Shown here: piece after piece, positions 38,753 through 47,737 of the stretch
Position numbering within the stretch: position 1 is the first letter of the stretch
How the letters are laid out: the number at the start of each line of letters is the position of its first letter
Assembly (NCBI GenBank): GCA_964595955.1
Contig: CAZQSF010000017.1
Coordinates: forward strand, 1 to 50,933
Length of the DNA stretch: 50,933 nucleotides
Origin: JAJDFU01 sp964595955
Lineage (GTDB): Bacteria; Bacteroidota; Bacteroidia; Chitinophagales; Saprospiraceae
Reading direction: 5' to 3'
Translations under genes and position numbers: made by a program
Notes under the pieces: model-generated
What the model was told of the DNA's origin: nothing
Databases searched by the model: none
What the model saw: only the letters and a program-made list of their open reading frames with translations

Positions 38753-41221
38753 TCAGCAAGGCACCGAAGCCGTTTCCAGCTGGTTGATCAGCGCTTCTTC
38801 TTCCGGATAAGCCGCTTTGAGCACGTCCAGGAAGTAGTCGGCGTAATGGACCGTAATGCCGTTGCGAATGTAGTCTTCCAGCTCATCGAAGTCTTTTTGG
38901 TTTTCCGCCGGAAGGATGAGGTTGTGAATGCCCACGCGACGGGCGGCTATGGTCTTCTCTTTCACACCTCCGATAGGAAGCACCTTGCCGGTCAGGGTCA
39001 ATTCGCCCGTCATGGCGATGTCGTTTCGAATGGGCTTGCCGGTAGCCAGGGAAAATAAGGCCAGCGCCATCGTAATACCGGCCGACGGGCCATCCTTAGG
39101 GGTAGCTCCGGCAGGTACGTGTAAATGGACGGCATGCTTGTCGAAGTAATCGGCCTGGTCATCCAGGTGGCAGATGAGCGAGCGGGTATAGCTGAAGGCG
39201 ATCTGGGCCGACTCTTTCATCACATCGCCCAGCTGGCCGGTGTACTGAAAGCCGGTTTTATTAGTGCTTATGCCCCGGGCTTCCACGTAGAGGGTAGTGC
39301 CCCCCATGCTGGTGTAGGCCAACCCCAGAGCAACCCCCGGAATATCTTTGTTGTAGAGCTTCTCCGTGTGAAATACGGGTTTCCCAAGGTAGTCTTCTAC
39401 CTCGTTCTTTTCAATTTCGTAGTCGGCTTCTTCCTGTTCGGCCAGTTTCAGGGTAGCTTTCCGGATGATCTTGCGGATCTGCTTTTCCAGATTGCGCACG
39501 CCGGCCTCGCGGGCGTAGTTTTCGATGATGTACTCGATGGCGTCGTCGGTGAAGGCGATCTCGTCTTCTTCAAAACCGTGCTCCACCAATTGCTTGGGAA
39601 TGAGGTAACGCTTGGCGATCTGGACCTTTTCGTCGGTGATGTAGCCGGCCAGGCGGATCACCTCCATGCGGTCGAGCAGGGGGCCGGGAATGGTATCCAG
39701 CTGATTGGCCGTCGTGACAAATAGGACATTGCTGAGGTCGTAGGGAATGTCCAGGTAGTGATCCAGAAACTGGGTATTCTGCTCGGGGTCCAGGACTTCG
39801 AGCAGGGCAGAGGCGGGATCACCCCGGAAGCTGGTGCCGATCTTATCGATTTCGTCCAGCATCATGACGGGGTTAGACGTTTCCACCCGCTTGATGGCCT
39901 GGATGATCTTTCCGGGCATGGCCCCGATATAGGTTCGGCGGTGGCCTTTGATCTCAGCTTCGTCGCGCATGCCGCCCACCGAGAACCGGAAGAATTTGCG
40001 TTCGAGGGCCGAAGCGATGGATTTGCCGATACTCGTTTTGCCCACCCCGGGCGGGCCCACCAGGCAAAGGATAGAGCCGGCGATCTTGCCTCGCTTGATG
40101 ACGGCGCTGAGAAATTCCAGGATGCGCTCTTTTACCTCGTCCAGCCCATAGTGATCCCGGTCCAGGATCTCGCGGGCCTTTTTGATGTCGTGATTGTCTT
40201 CGGAGAAGACTCCCCAGGGAAGATCGGCGATCAGCTCCAGGTAGTTGCGCGTCACATTGAATTCAGGAGACTGAACGTTTAGCGTCTTGAGCTTTTGCAG
40301 CTCTTCGTCCACCACTTTCCGGGCTTCTTCGGGCAACTCTTTTTCGGCCACCTTCTTCTCCACTTTTTCCGCTTCGCTTTCGCCCTCTTCCTTTTCGATG
40401 CCCAGCTCTTTTTTGATGGCTTTGAGTTGTTCGCGAAGGAAGAATTCCTTCTGTTGCTTGCTCACCTTCTCCTCGATCTGTTTGCTGATGCGCTGCTGAA
40501 TGCGGGCGATCTCCAGCTCCTCTTTGATCATGAGCAGCAGTTTTTTCGCGCGTTCCTCCAGATCGAGCGTTTCCAGCAGTTCCTGCAACTTTTCTCCGTC
40601 GGAAGTGAGCAGGTTGGAGATCACGTCCATGGTGCGGCCGGGCGCCTCGATATTGAGTTGGGCTACCACCATGTTCACCTGCTCCTGGAAGAGCGGATTG
40701 AGTTGCAGCAACTCTTTGATCTCCGAGCTTATGGCCATCATGTAGGCCTTGAGATCAGCTTCGGGTTTTTCCTTGGGGTTGCGATGGTAGGTCACCTCCC
40801 AGCGCATAGTGGGCTTGACGAGCAGAACCTTTTTCTTGCTGAAACGGCTCACGCCCTGCCCCAGCACCTGTACGGTATTGGGACCGATCGGAGCTATGCG
40901 CATGATCTTGAAGGCCGTACCCATTTCGTAGAGTTCGCTTTCGGAATAATCCTCTTCGGCGTATTCCCGGGCCAGGACCAGGCCCAGGTACCCGTCCTCT
41001 TTTTCCAGGGCATTTTTGAGGACCTCGATCTTCTCCTTGCCGGCAAAGGTCAGGGGGAGGGTGATGCCGGGAAAGATGGGGCGCTGCTTGAGCGGCAGCA
41101 CCGTTAAGGTGGAAGGCAGTACGTCTTCTACGATCTGAAGTTGTCCGTCCTCAGGCTGAACTTCGCCAATGACGGCTTCCTGCTCGGTTTCCTGTTGCGG
41201 ATCGTTGGTATTTTCGGTCAT
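38753..41221 (-). CDS. lon: ATP-dependent Lon protease
   Basis: Cytoplasmic AAA+ protease that degrades misfolded and regulatory proteins. The 822 residues have an N-terminal LON substrate domain (from about 40: LTVLPLKQRPIFPGITLPLT), a coiled-coil stretch (RISKQIEEKVSKQQKEFFLR), the AAA+ module with Walker A GPPGVGKTSIGKSIA (Lys395) and Walker B MMLDEIDKIG, and the C-terminal serine-lysine protease with Ser713 (PKDGPSAGITMALAL) and Lys754 (GGVKEKTIAARR). All catalytic residues are present. The N-terminal extension is acidic and Gln-rich. An inverted repeat lies just upstream of the start. It leads a tight run of lon, rlmI, the Clp-like ATPase and ABC genes. Confidence 0.98.
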   Translation of the reverse strand: MTENTNDPQQETEQEAVIGEVQPEDGQLQIVEDVLPSTLTVLPLKQRPIFPGITLPLTFAGKEKIEVLKNALEKEDGYLGLVLAREYAEEDYSESELYEMGTAFKIMRIAPIGPNTVQVLGQGVSRFSKKKVLLVKPTMRWEVTYHRNPKEKPEADLKAYMMAISSEIKELLQLNPLFQEQVNMVVAQLNIEAPGRTMDVISNLLTSDGEKLQELLETLDLEERAKKLLLMIKEELEIARIQQRISKQIEEKVSKQQKEFFLREQLKAIKKELGIEKEEGESEAEKVEKKVAEKELPEEARKVVDEELQKLKTLNVQSPEFNVTRNYLELIADLPWGVFSEDNHDIKKAREILDRDHYGLDEVKERILEFLSAVIKRGKIAGSILCLVGPPGVGKTSIGKSIASALERKFFRFSVGGMRDEAEIKGHRRTYIGAMPGKIIQAIKRVETSNPVMMLDEIDKIGTSFRGDPASALLEVLDPEQNTQFLDHYLDIPYDLSNVLFVTTANQLDTIPGPLLDRMEVIRLAGYITDEKVQIAKRYLIPKQLVEHGFEEDEIAFTDDAIEYIIENYAREAGVRNLEKQIRKIIRKATLKLAEQEEADYEIEKNEVEDYLGKPVFHTEKLYNKDIPGVALGLAYTSMGGTTLYVEARGISTNKTGFQYTGQLGDVMKESAQIAFSYTRSLICHLDDQADYFDKHAVHLHVPAGATPKDGPSAGITMALALFSLATGKPIRNDIAMTGELTLTGKVLPIGGVKEKTIAARRVGIHNLILPAENQKDFDELEDYIRNGITVHYADYFLDVLKAAYPEEEALINQLETASVPC

Positions 41222-41250
41222 GGGTAAGGCGAATTTTCAGGTACAATGAT

Positions 41251-41267
41251 ACAAATCGGCGATTTGT
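41251..41267 (-). promoter_or_regulatory. Palindrome upstream of lon
   Basis: ACAAATC-GGC-GATTTGT, perfect 7-base arms, 29 bp before the lon start codon. It overlaps a poor -7 candidate on the minus strand (TATCATTG, one mismatch to TAnnTTTG). It may be an operator; no known regulator motif is recognised. Confidence 0.4.
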
Positions 41268-41307
41268 TTTTCATATCCTGCATTCGGCCCATCTCGATGC
41301 CAGGCGA

Positions 41308-42402
41308 TCAATACTTCTGCCGGTCCGAAGCCCGTGCGAGGAAGGTGTTGGCTGCCAGAATACTACCCTCGGCATCCGCCAGGGTGTAGGCCAGCACTCC
41401 GCCGCCCAGGTATTTGATGCCGGACAGGAAAAAGCTCAGCAGCCCTTTGCGCACAATGGCTTCGCCCCCGGAGCTGGCTACCTCGAGGTAAAGGACTTTC
41501 GTGATGCCCCGTTCGGTCAGGCCTTCCTGCATCAGGGCCCGTGCGAGGGGCGATTCGGGTTGCCCTTCCGGAACCGTCCCCAGATTGAGCAGAAACGTTC
41601 GGAAACCGGAGAGTAACTCGGTAGCGGGTTCGCGATTCGGAAAGTCGGGCTCAAGGCACCGCTGCTCCAGGCGGGCCGCCTCCTGGTACGACTGGTATAC
41701 CAGGTCGAGCAAGTCCCCTTTTTTCTCTGCCGACAGCCGCAGATGTTCTTCCAGGTAAAACTGCAAATCCCCGTTGCCTGCCCGCGACAACTGCTCCACG
41801 ATCTTGGTCAGAAGAGCAAACCGCTGCACCTTGGTTTCGCGGCTGTGAATCGTTGCCTGATAGTTGAAAAACTTCAGCACATCGGCTGCCAGACTAATGG
41901 CGCCGGAGACTCCCGCAGCCGCCGTGGAGAAGGGCGCAACCCCAAGTCCGCGGCCGACCTCTTCCTCAGTAGGCTCAGGGGGCGTGGGGCTCACACCCTT
42001 TGGCCTTTCTTCCTCCTCCTCGCCCAGGAACCGACGCATGCGTTCCAGCCAATCTTCCAGTTGAAGCAGCAGAAGTTTGTAGCCGGCAAAGGATTGCAGC
42101 TGCTGTTTGTTTTCGGTGAGGAGCACTCGGTCGCCGGGCTTTAATTTTTCCCGCACCTCGCCCGACAGCAAATGCGCGGCCTCCAGAAAGGCCCCGTAAG
42201 CGGTCAACTCGGCAAAGTAGCCGAAGGAGTCGTCGGGGGATATTTCGTTCTCCAGCCCCTTTGATTCGCCGCTGATCAGGGCCTGCTTTTGTTTCTCCAG
42301 TTCGAGGGCCGTTTTTTGCTTTTCCAGGGCAAAGATCTTCTTTTCGTGGGCCAGTTTTTCGCGATCCCGTTTCAGTTTTTCAGCTTCCGTTTTGTGGTCC
42401 AT
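41308..42402 (-). CDS. Unknown protein with N-terminal coiled coil, upstream of lon
   Basis: A 364-residue protein I do not recognise. Residues 1-46 are a continuous Lys/Glu/Leu heptad coiled coil (KLKRDREKLAHEKKIFALEK and on). Residues 55-130 are mixed helices (SFGYFAELTAYGAFLEAAHL). An acidic, Pro-rich linker (GEEEEERPKGVSPTPPEPTE) follows. A Gly/Ala-rich hydrophobic segment lies around 153-177 (APFSTAAAGVSGAISLAADV), which could be amphipathic or membrane-associated. The C-terminal half is helical, with a second hydrophobic stretch (GLLSFFLSGIKYLGGGVLAY). No signal peptide is present. It lies 86 bp before lon and 25 bp after the amylase gene on the same strand. Codon use is like its neighbours. 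Confidence 0.8.
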   Translation of the reverse strand: MDHKTEAEKLKRDREKLAHEKKIFALEKQKTALELEKQKQALISGESKGLENEISPDDSFGYFAELTAYGAFLEAAHLLSGEVREKLKPGDRVLLTENKQQLQSFAGYKLLLLQLEDWLERMRRFLGEEEEERPKGVSPTPPEPTEEEVGRGLGVAPFSTAAAGVSGAISLAADVLKFFNYQATIHSRETKVQRFALLTKIVEQLSRAGNGDLQFYLEEHLRLSAEKKGDLLDLVYQSYQEAARLEQRCLEPDFPNREPATELLSGFRTFLLNLGTVPEGQPESPLARALMQEGLTERGITKVLYLEVASSGGEAIVRKGLLSFFLSGIKYLGGGVLAYTLADAEGSILAANTFLARASDRQKY

Positions 42403-42427
42403 GATGCAGATTTGTGGTGGGCAGAAA

Positions 42428-44905
42428 TCAGTTTCGGATTAGAATCTTCACGCTGCGCATGCCCGATGGAGTGATTAGCCTGAGGATATACATTCCGGGC
42501 GGCATGTCGGCTGCATTCCACCGGGAGGTGAAAAAGCCGGCCGTTTGCCACTCGTCCTTCAGCGTGGCAATGGCCTTGCCTGTGGCGTCGTATATACTGA
42601 GGTTCACCGGGCCGGCCTCGGGCAGGAAATATTGGATTTGGGTAAGCTCCCGGCCGGGGTTGGGAAATGCCTTCAGGCTTACTTCCGAAAGAGTCGGCGC
42701 GACCTCCTCTGTGCTCACCAGCTCATCGAGCCGGATCACGTGAAACCCATAGGGCTGCAGGTCGCCCAACTGAATGAGACGAAAGTCGTCGATCGTCAGC
42801 ATCAGGCTGGAATCCCGCATGAGATCCGTGGCCTCATACGTGCTGGCCGGCAGGGTCGAACTCAGGGTGAAGAGCTGGAGGTCATTCACCGGTTCATTGT
42901 TCAGGTTTAGGGCAATGAGAAAACGATCGTCCCCGCTTTCCCGCAAAAAGGCATACACCCCGCTGGTGAAGATTGGCGCTACGGGCTCATAATGACCGCT
43001 TTGGAGGGCCGGCTCCCGGTTGCGCAACTGAATGAGCTTTCGGTATCGGTTGAGGATGGAGGATGCCGATGCCGCCTGGGTGCTCACATTGTAGGCCGTG
43101 TAATTGGGCTGAAGGGAAATCCAGGGCGTACCTGTGGTAAAACCAGCCTGAGGTCCGTCGGTCCACTGCATGGGGGTGCGGATAGTCGGATCGGGTTTGG
43201 TCCCGGTCATGCCTATCTCTTCTCCGTAGTACAGATACGGGATACCGGGTAGCATGAGATACATAGAAGCCACCAGCTTGGCCCGTTCGGGATCTTCGCC
43301 CAAGACACTCATGATGCGATTTTGGTCGTGATTGGCAGCAAACACCCCGTACTGCAGATGGGGGTAGATGTCGTAGGCTTTTTGCATTTCGATAGCCACC
43401 GGTTCGAAGACACCGAAACCGGCTGTGGTCAGCAGGCCGCTGGCCAGGTCGAACTCAAAGCAGTAATCGAGGCGGTCCTCGTTTACATAGGGCAGGATCT
43501 CCCCTGAATTACTCCAAACTTCGCCCACGGAAAAGGCATCGGGGCGGATCTGCTTGATGTGGTCGTTCCAGTCTTCCAGAAAAGTGAGGGTTTCCGGTTG
43601 GTGCTCCTGGTCCGGGCCATTTTCAAACAAATGCTTGATGGCATCGAGCCGGAAGCCGTCCACTCCCACGTCCTCGAGCCAGTATTCGGCTATGGCAAAC
43701 ATGCTGTCCCTAGCGGGCGGATACCGATAGTTCAGGTCCGGCATTCCGCTCCAAAAAATGCCGTAGTAGTACTCGTCATTGCTGGCATGCCACACCTCCT
43801 GCCCCCAGGGCCCCGGGTAGTTGGGCAGGGTATCTGACCAAAGGTAGAAATCGCGAAAGTGGGGGTCGCCCTGGGCGGCCTGCACAAACCAGGGATGTTG
43901 CGAAGAACTGTGGTTCATTACGAAGTCGATAATGACGCGTATGCCCCGCTGGTGGGCGGCCTCCAGAAAGGCTTTGAAATCGGCCATCGTACCGTAATCG
44001 GGGTTTATGCTCCGGTAATCCGTTACGTCGTAACCGTGATAGGACGGAGAGGAATGAATGGGCATGAGCCAGATGCCAGTGATGCCCAGATCGTCAGTTG
44101 TGGAGGGATCGCCGTCATTGAGGTAGTCCAGCTTTTGGGTTAGCCCCTGGAAATCGCCTATGCCGTCGCCGTCGCTGTCGTAGAAACTGCGCACGAAGAT
44201 CTCGTAAAAGACGCTGCCGTTCCACCATTCTACATTGTCCCAGTCGCGGGCTTCTACGGTGATAAAGTCGGGGAGGAGGAGGGTGTCCGCATTGCCGTTG
44301 GCCCTTACGATCAGCTGCACGTCGTACTGGCCGGGGCGCTCGTAAAAAACGATGGCTGTTTCGTCGTTCCAGGTCTCGGGATCACCACCTTCAAAGGACC
44401 ATTCCCATTGGTCGACGGGGCCGGAGGACGTACTTTCAAAAATGACCAGCCCCTTGGCAAAGAGGGTGGTGTTGGTCGCCGAAAAGCTGGCTTCCAGCGG
44501 AGCGTTCGGATCCTCCGGCTCCTCATTGTTGTACCACACGAGCAGCACGTTGGGGCCGTCCTCCACCGTATATACCCGGTTGGCCCCGCCTCCGGGGAAC
44601 TCCTCGGTGCCGTCCCACTGCCCATTGATCCGGAATTTGAATTGGACATCCTGGCCGATCGTGAAGCCGTCGACCGTGACCTCGTAGATGCTGTCGGCAT
44701 CCAGATCGGAAAGCGGCGTGAGCGGGTTGTCTCCCCAGCCATTGAAATTGCCGGCTACATCAACGAAATCGGAAGCCGGATCGAACCGCCCCTGTTCGAT
44801 CATATAGCTCATATTTACCTGAAAAGTAACGGGAACCGCTCTGAGCGGATTGGCGAAAAAATGAAGCAGGAACAGACCCAGCAATCCGGTAAGCAGGTGT
44901 TTCAT
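42428..44905 (-). CDS. Secreted alpha-amylase (GH13) with starch-binding-like, PKD and T9SS sorting domains
   Basis: Secreted starch-degrading enzyme, 825 residues. A signal peptide (about 1-23) is followed by a starch-binding-like E-set domain (VTFQVNMSYMIEQGRF, DVAGNFNGWGDNPLTPLSDL), a PKD-like domain (about 135-220, WEWSFEGGDPETWNDETAI), and the GH13 barrel. GH13 regions seen are DFVMNHSS (I), GFRLDAIKH with nucleophile Asp421 (II), VGEVW with acid/base Glu462 (III), and ANHDQNR with Asp527 (IV). A beta-sandwich domain C follows. The last 80 residues are a T9SS type A sorting domain (LKAFPNPGRELTQIQYFLPE, ending VKILIRN). Complete triad, so active. It is the first gene of the long minus-strand run. 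Confidence 0.95.
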   Translation of the reverse strand: MKHLLTGLLGLFLLHFFANPLRAVPVTFQVNMSYMIEQGRFDPASDFVDVAGNFNGWGDNPLTPLSDLDADSIYEVTVDGFTIGQDVQFKFRINGQWDGTEEFPGGGANRVYTVEDGPNVLLVWYNNEEPEDPNAPLEASFSATNTTLFAKGLVIFESTSSGPVDQWEWSFEGGDPETWNDETAIVFYERPGQYDVQLIVRANGNADTLLLPDFITVEARDWDNVEWWNGSVFYEIFVRSFYDSDGDGIGDFQGLTQKLDYLNDGDPSTTDDLGITGIWLMPIHSSPSYHGYDVTDYRSINPDYGTMADFKAFLEAAHQRGIRVIIDFVMNHSSSQHPWFVQAAQGDPHFRDFYLWSDTLPNYPGPWGQEVWHASNDEYYYGIFWSGMPDLNYRYPPARDSMFAIAEYWLEDVGVDGFRLDAIKHLFENGPDQEHQPETLTFLEDWNDHIKQIRPDAFSVGEVWSNSGEILPYVNEDRLDYCFEFDLASGLLTTAGFGVFEPVAIEMQKAYDIYPHLQYGVFAANHDQNRIMSVLGEDPERAKLVASMYLMLPGIPYLYYGEEIGMTGTKPDPTIRTPMQWTDGPQAGFTTGTPWISLQPNYTAYNVSTQAASASSILNRYRKLIQLRNREPALQSGHYEPVAPIFTSGVYAFLRESGDDRFLIALNLNNEPVNDLQLFTLSSTLPASTYEATDLMRDSSLMLTIDDFRLIQLGDLQPYGFHVIRLDELVSTEEVAPTLSEVSLKAFPNPGRELTQIQYFLPEAGPVNLSIYDATGKAIATLKDEWQTAGFFTSRWNAADMPPGMYILRLITPSGMRSVKILIRN

Positions 44906-45099
44906 GATACCAGTCGAATTTGTGTTTTCAGTAGGTAGATCGGCAACCCGATCGCCGCAGTATAGGGCGATTTACAGGGCTTTACAATGACAAATGCCAG
45001 CCCTCCAAAACCCCACTGCATCGCATTTTGCACGAGTCCTGTCGGGGCAGCCGGCTTTTTGCAAGTTTTGCCATCTGTATTGCCAAATCCCCTTCGATC

Positions 45100-45136
45100 T
45101 TATTCGAATAAAGACTTGACACGAACGGAATATTCC
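45100..45136. promoter_or_regulatory. Two palindromes in the amylase upstream region
   Basis: The 376-bp gap 44906-45281 between the divergent amylase and lipoprotein genes has no gene. It has two perfect palindromes: TTATTCGAATAA (45100-45111) and GGAATATTCC (45127-45136). They are candidate operator sites. No phylum-type promoter is seen exactly. Confidence 0.35.
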
Positions 45137-45281
45137 TGCATTTTGTCCTTGTATTCAATATCAAGTAGTTGTTGCCCAACTGTTCGCTTCCCATCCCTTT
45201 CGGGCCTGGAAACTGAGTAGGGGCAGAAGGTTTTAACAAGCCTGATATCCAAGTATTTTTTCATTTTGAACCCATAAAGCT

Positions 45282-45791
45282 ATGAAAACAATCATTTTGG
45301 GGGTACTCTTCGTATTGCTTTACGGAGGGTGCCACAAGCCTTCCCTTTCTCCGCCCAACTGTTCCCAAGAATACGATCCCCCGGCCTGGATTCCCGGTAC
45401 GGATTGCCAAAACCCCTGCCGCTTCGGCTACGCAGGAGAGGTTTGCTTGGCGACCGGTCATTTGGAAGCGGGCTGTCGGGAGCTGCGGCATGGCCTGCAT
45501 ATTTTCCTGGACTCGACCAGTTTGAAGGGCCCCGGTCGGGTGCCGCTGCATGCAGTGACCATCGAGGCCGAAGAAGGGTATCCCGAGCAAACGGGCTTGT
45601 TTTGTCGGCACGATTTGTTTTTTGAGTCTGCGGAAGGCGAACTCGTATTCCGCGACACCCTTTTTGTGATGGATCCCGACCGGGGGCTGTCGCGAATTCA
45701 CCTCATTCCGGGGCCCGACGCTCCTTCCGGGTGGAAAAAGCGGACATTCCATTGGAAAATAGCCACGCGCCGTCCACTCCGGATCCGGTGA
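45282..45791 (+). CDS. Cysteine-rich lipoprotein, function unknown
   Basis: A 169-residue predicted lipoprotein, lipobox LLYGGC with Cys17 after a good signal peptide. Besides the lipid cysteine there are six others, mostly in the first half (PNC, DCQNPC, EVC, AGCREL, LFCRHD), enough for disulfides in the periplasm. The second half has beta-type strands and ends with a basic tail (RTFHWKIATRRPLRIR). No homology is recognised. It stands alone, divergent from the amylase gene and convergent with the FG-GAP gene, with a perfect hairpin just after its stop. Confidence 0.75.
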   Translation: MKTIILGVLFVLLYGGCHKPSLSPPNCSQEYDPPAWIPGTDCQNPCRFGYAGEVCLATGHLEAGCRELRHGLHIFLDSTSLKGPGRVPLHAVTIEAEEGYPEQTGLFCRHDLFFESAEGELVFRDTLFVMDPDRGLSRIHLIPGPDAPSGWKKRTFHWKIATRRPLRIR

Positions 45792-45796
45792 CTGAA

Positions 45797-45832
45797 AGCC
45801 GCTATGTGGTGAACCCAAACCACATAGCGGCT
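45797..45832. terminator. Bidirectional terminator-type hairpin between convergent genes
   Basis: Perfect 14-bp arms AGCCGCTATGTGGT / ACCACATAGCGGCT with an 8-base loop, placed between the stops of two convergent genes. No T run on either side, so factor-dependent or weak intrinsic termination is likely. Confidence 0.7.
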
Positions 45833-45864
45833 CAATTGGGAGGTGATTTCATTCCCCATGGGGA

Positions 45865-47634
45865 CTAGCGAATGATCAGGGAACGTGCCCGTTGCAGCGT
45901 GGCTCCCCGGACCACGATCATGTAATGGCCGGTCGGGGAAGGTGGAAGCTCCAGCTCGATTCGACGTTCGCTGTCGGCCTGCAGGGAGAACCGTTTACTC
46001 AGCCAGGGCCTTCCGGAAGAATCCAGCAATACCAGGGCTATGGATTCGGAGACCGGCCATCGAATTCGAGCTTGCAGGAGCCCTTCGCCGGAATCCAGAA
46101 TGGTGGGGAATACGCGAAAAATGGCTCCCCGGGCTCCGGGTTCTGAAATGCCGGTCAGGGTCTTGCAGTCGCTTCCCTGACCTTCTACCAGGTTGCAGAT
46201 CTGGTTGCTTTCCAGACCGGCAAAGGACTGAATTAAACCCGATGGCCAGTACACGATGAGCGAGTCAATGGATGCGGCATCCCCCAAGCCGAAATGGATG
46301 CGCAGGTCGTTGTGACCGGCAAAACTGTTTTGGGCATTTACTTCCCGGATCTGCCATTGGGCACGCCCGTCAAGGGTAGCCAGCAATTCCAGGCGGGTGC
46401 CAATGGCATCCCGGTTCGAGCTGGTACCTTCCAGATCGAGTTGAATCCAGTGGTTCGCATTCCCCAGATTTTGGTACAAGCCGAGTCCGCCGGTATCTGC
46501 CGAGGAGACAAAGAGGTCGAGGTCGCCGTCATTGTCATAATCGGCTGCACTGGCGCCCCGGGTGTACCCAACCACGGAAAAAGTGGTAGGCTGCTCTTCG
46601 AAAGTCCCGTCTCCGAGGTTGCGATAGTATCGGGTTTGGTCGTCCTCTATGGTCACCACACAATCGATATAACCGTCGTTGTCAAAGTCGCCCCAGCAAT
46701 TGCTCAGGCCTGTTCCGGTCTGACCCGCAATGGGGCCGGCATCTGCTGCGGTGAGCAGTTGGTATCCGTCCTCGTCATTTCGGTACAACTGATTGGGCAC
46801 CTGCGGTAAATAGTTGGTTACAAAACCGTCCAGGTCGCGATCGTTGTCAAAATCGATAAAATTCCAGTTTTGCCCATCGCGATCTCCGAAGAGAGGGCCG
46901 AGTTGTCGTCTGCCCAGGGCCGGATTGCCTGTGTTATTAATGAAATTAAGGTAGATATGATCTTTGGAGGGCAGGTTGACTTCGCCGCTGCCGATGAACA
47001 GGTCCAAATCGCCATCCCGGTCAAAATCCGTCCAGCTGCCCACGGTATAGGCGGCCAGGCCCGTGACGGGGTCGCCGGAGGTTACCTGGGCGAAGGTGCC
47101 GTCGCCCTGACTCCGGAAAAGCCAGTTTTCCTGGCTGGGACCCAGAAAACCGGCCGGATGGGTGACGATAAGGTCGAGCCATCCGTCCTTGTCGTAGTCG
47201 CCCCAGGCTGCACTCCAGCCTCTGAAGGAAGGAATCTGTTCGAAGTAATCCACTTTTGAAAAGGAGTCGTCGCCATCGTTTCGATAGAGGTGGCTTGGGG
47301 AAGCGGCAATGAAGACGTCCAGGTCGCCATCGTTGTCGTAATCCCCCCAGCTGCTTCCATTGCCCAGGCCGGGGTTGGTTCCGCTGAAGTCCACCTTGGT
47401 AAAGGAGCCGTTCCCTTCGTTTCGGTACAGATTGTTGGAGTTGATGAAGCAATCTGAAAAACCATCTCCATTGTAGTCCATCCAGCACACACCTGTATAG
47501 GCACCTGCACCCGGTCCATGCTGGGCCAGGTCGTTTTCGGGATCGGTAACCTTTTGGAAGTGCTGAGCTTTCAGGCCGGTTGAGCTGAGTGAGAAAAAAA
47601 CCAGGAATAAAAACAAGTGCAGATGATGGATCAT
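45865..47634 (-). CDS. Secreted FG-GAP/VCBS repeat protein with ASPIC/UnbV domain and T9SS sorting tail
   Basis: With the ATG at 47632-47634 the protein has 589 residues and a signal peptide (MIHHLHLFLFLVFFSLSSTG, then LKAQ). Seven calcium-binding FG-GAP-like repeats follow (WGDYDNDGDLDVFI, WGDYDKDGWLDLIV, WTDFDRDGDLDLFI and similar), which fit a seven-bladed propeller. An ASPIC/UnbV domain comes after, at about 405-490 (HWIQLDLEGTSSNRDAIGTR and FGLGDAASIDSLIVYWPSG). The C-terminal 85 residues are a T9SS-type sorting domain (RVFPTILDSGEGLLQARIRW and on). The function is not known; such proteins are thought to be cell-surface or extracellular binding proteins. Longer in-frame starts (to 47679) lack a signal-like N-terminus. 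Confidence 0.92.
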   Translation of the reverse strand: MIHHLHLFLFLVFFSLSSTGLKAQHFQKVTDPENDLAQHGPGAGAYTGVCWMDYNGDGFSDCFINSNNLYRNEGNGSFTKVDFSGTNPGLGNGSSWGDYDNDGDLDVFIAASPSHLYRNDGDDSFSKVDYFEQIPSFRGWSAAWGDYDKDGWLDLIVTHPAGFLGPSQENWLFRSQGDGTFAQVTSGDPVTGLAAYTVGSWTDFDRDGDLDLFIGSGEVNLPSKDHIYLNFINNTGNPALGRRQLGPLFGDRDGQNWNFIDFDNDRDLDGFVTNYLPQVPNQLYRNDEDGYQLLTAADAGPIAGQTGTGLSNCWGDFDNDGYIDCVVTIEDDQTRYYRNLGDGTFEEQPTTFSVVGYTRGASAADYDNDGDLDLFVSSADTGGLGLYQNLGNANHWIQLDLEGTSSNRDAIGTRLELLATLDGRAQWQIREVNAQNSFAGHNDLRIHFGLGDAASIDSLIVYWPSGLIQSFAGLESNQICNLVEGQGSDCKTLTGISEPGARGAIFRVFPTILDSGEGLLQARIRWPVSESIALVLLDSSGRPWLSKRFSLQADSERRIELELPPSPTGHYMIVVRGATLQRARSLIIR

Positions 47635-47737
47635 AGCCTTTGGATTTGCGTGAGAAAAAATGGGTACGCACGCAATCAAGGCTCAATCCCCCGGAAATTG
47701 GGCAGTTCCTATAAAGGTTTACTCCAAACGGGAAGGC

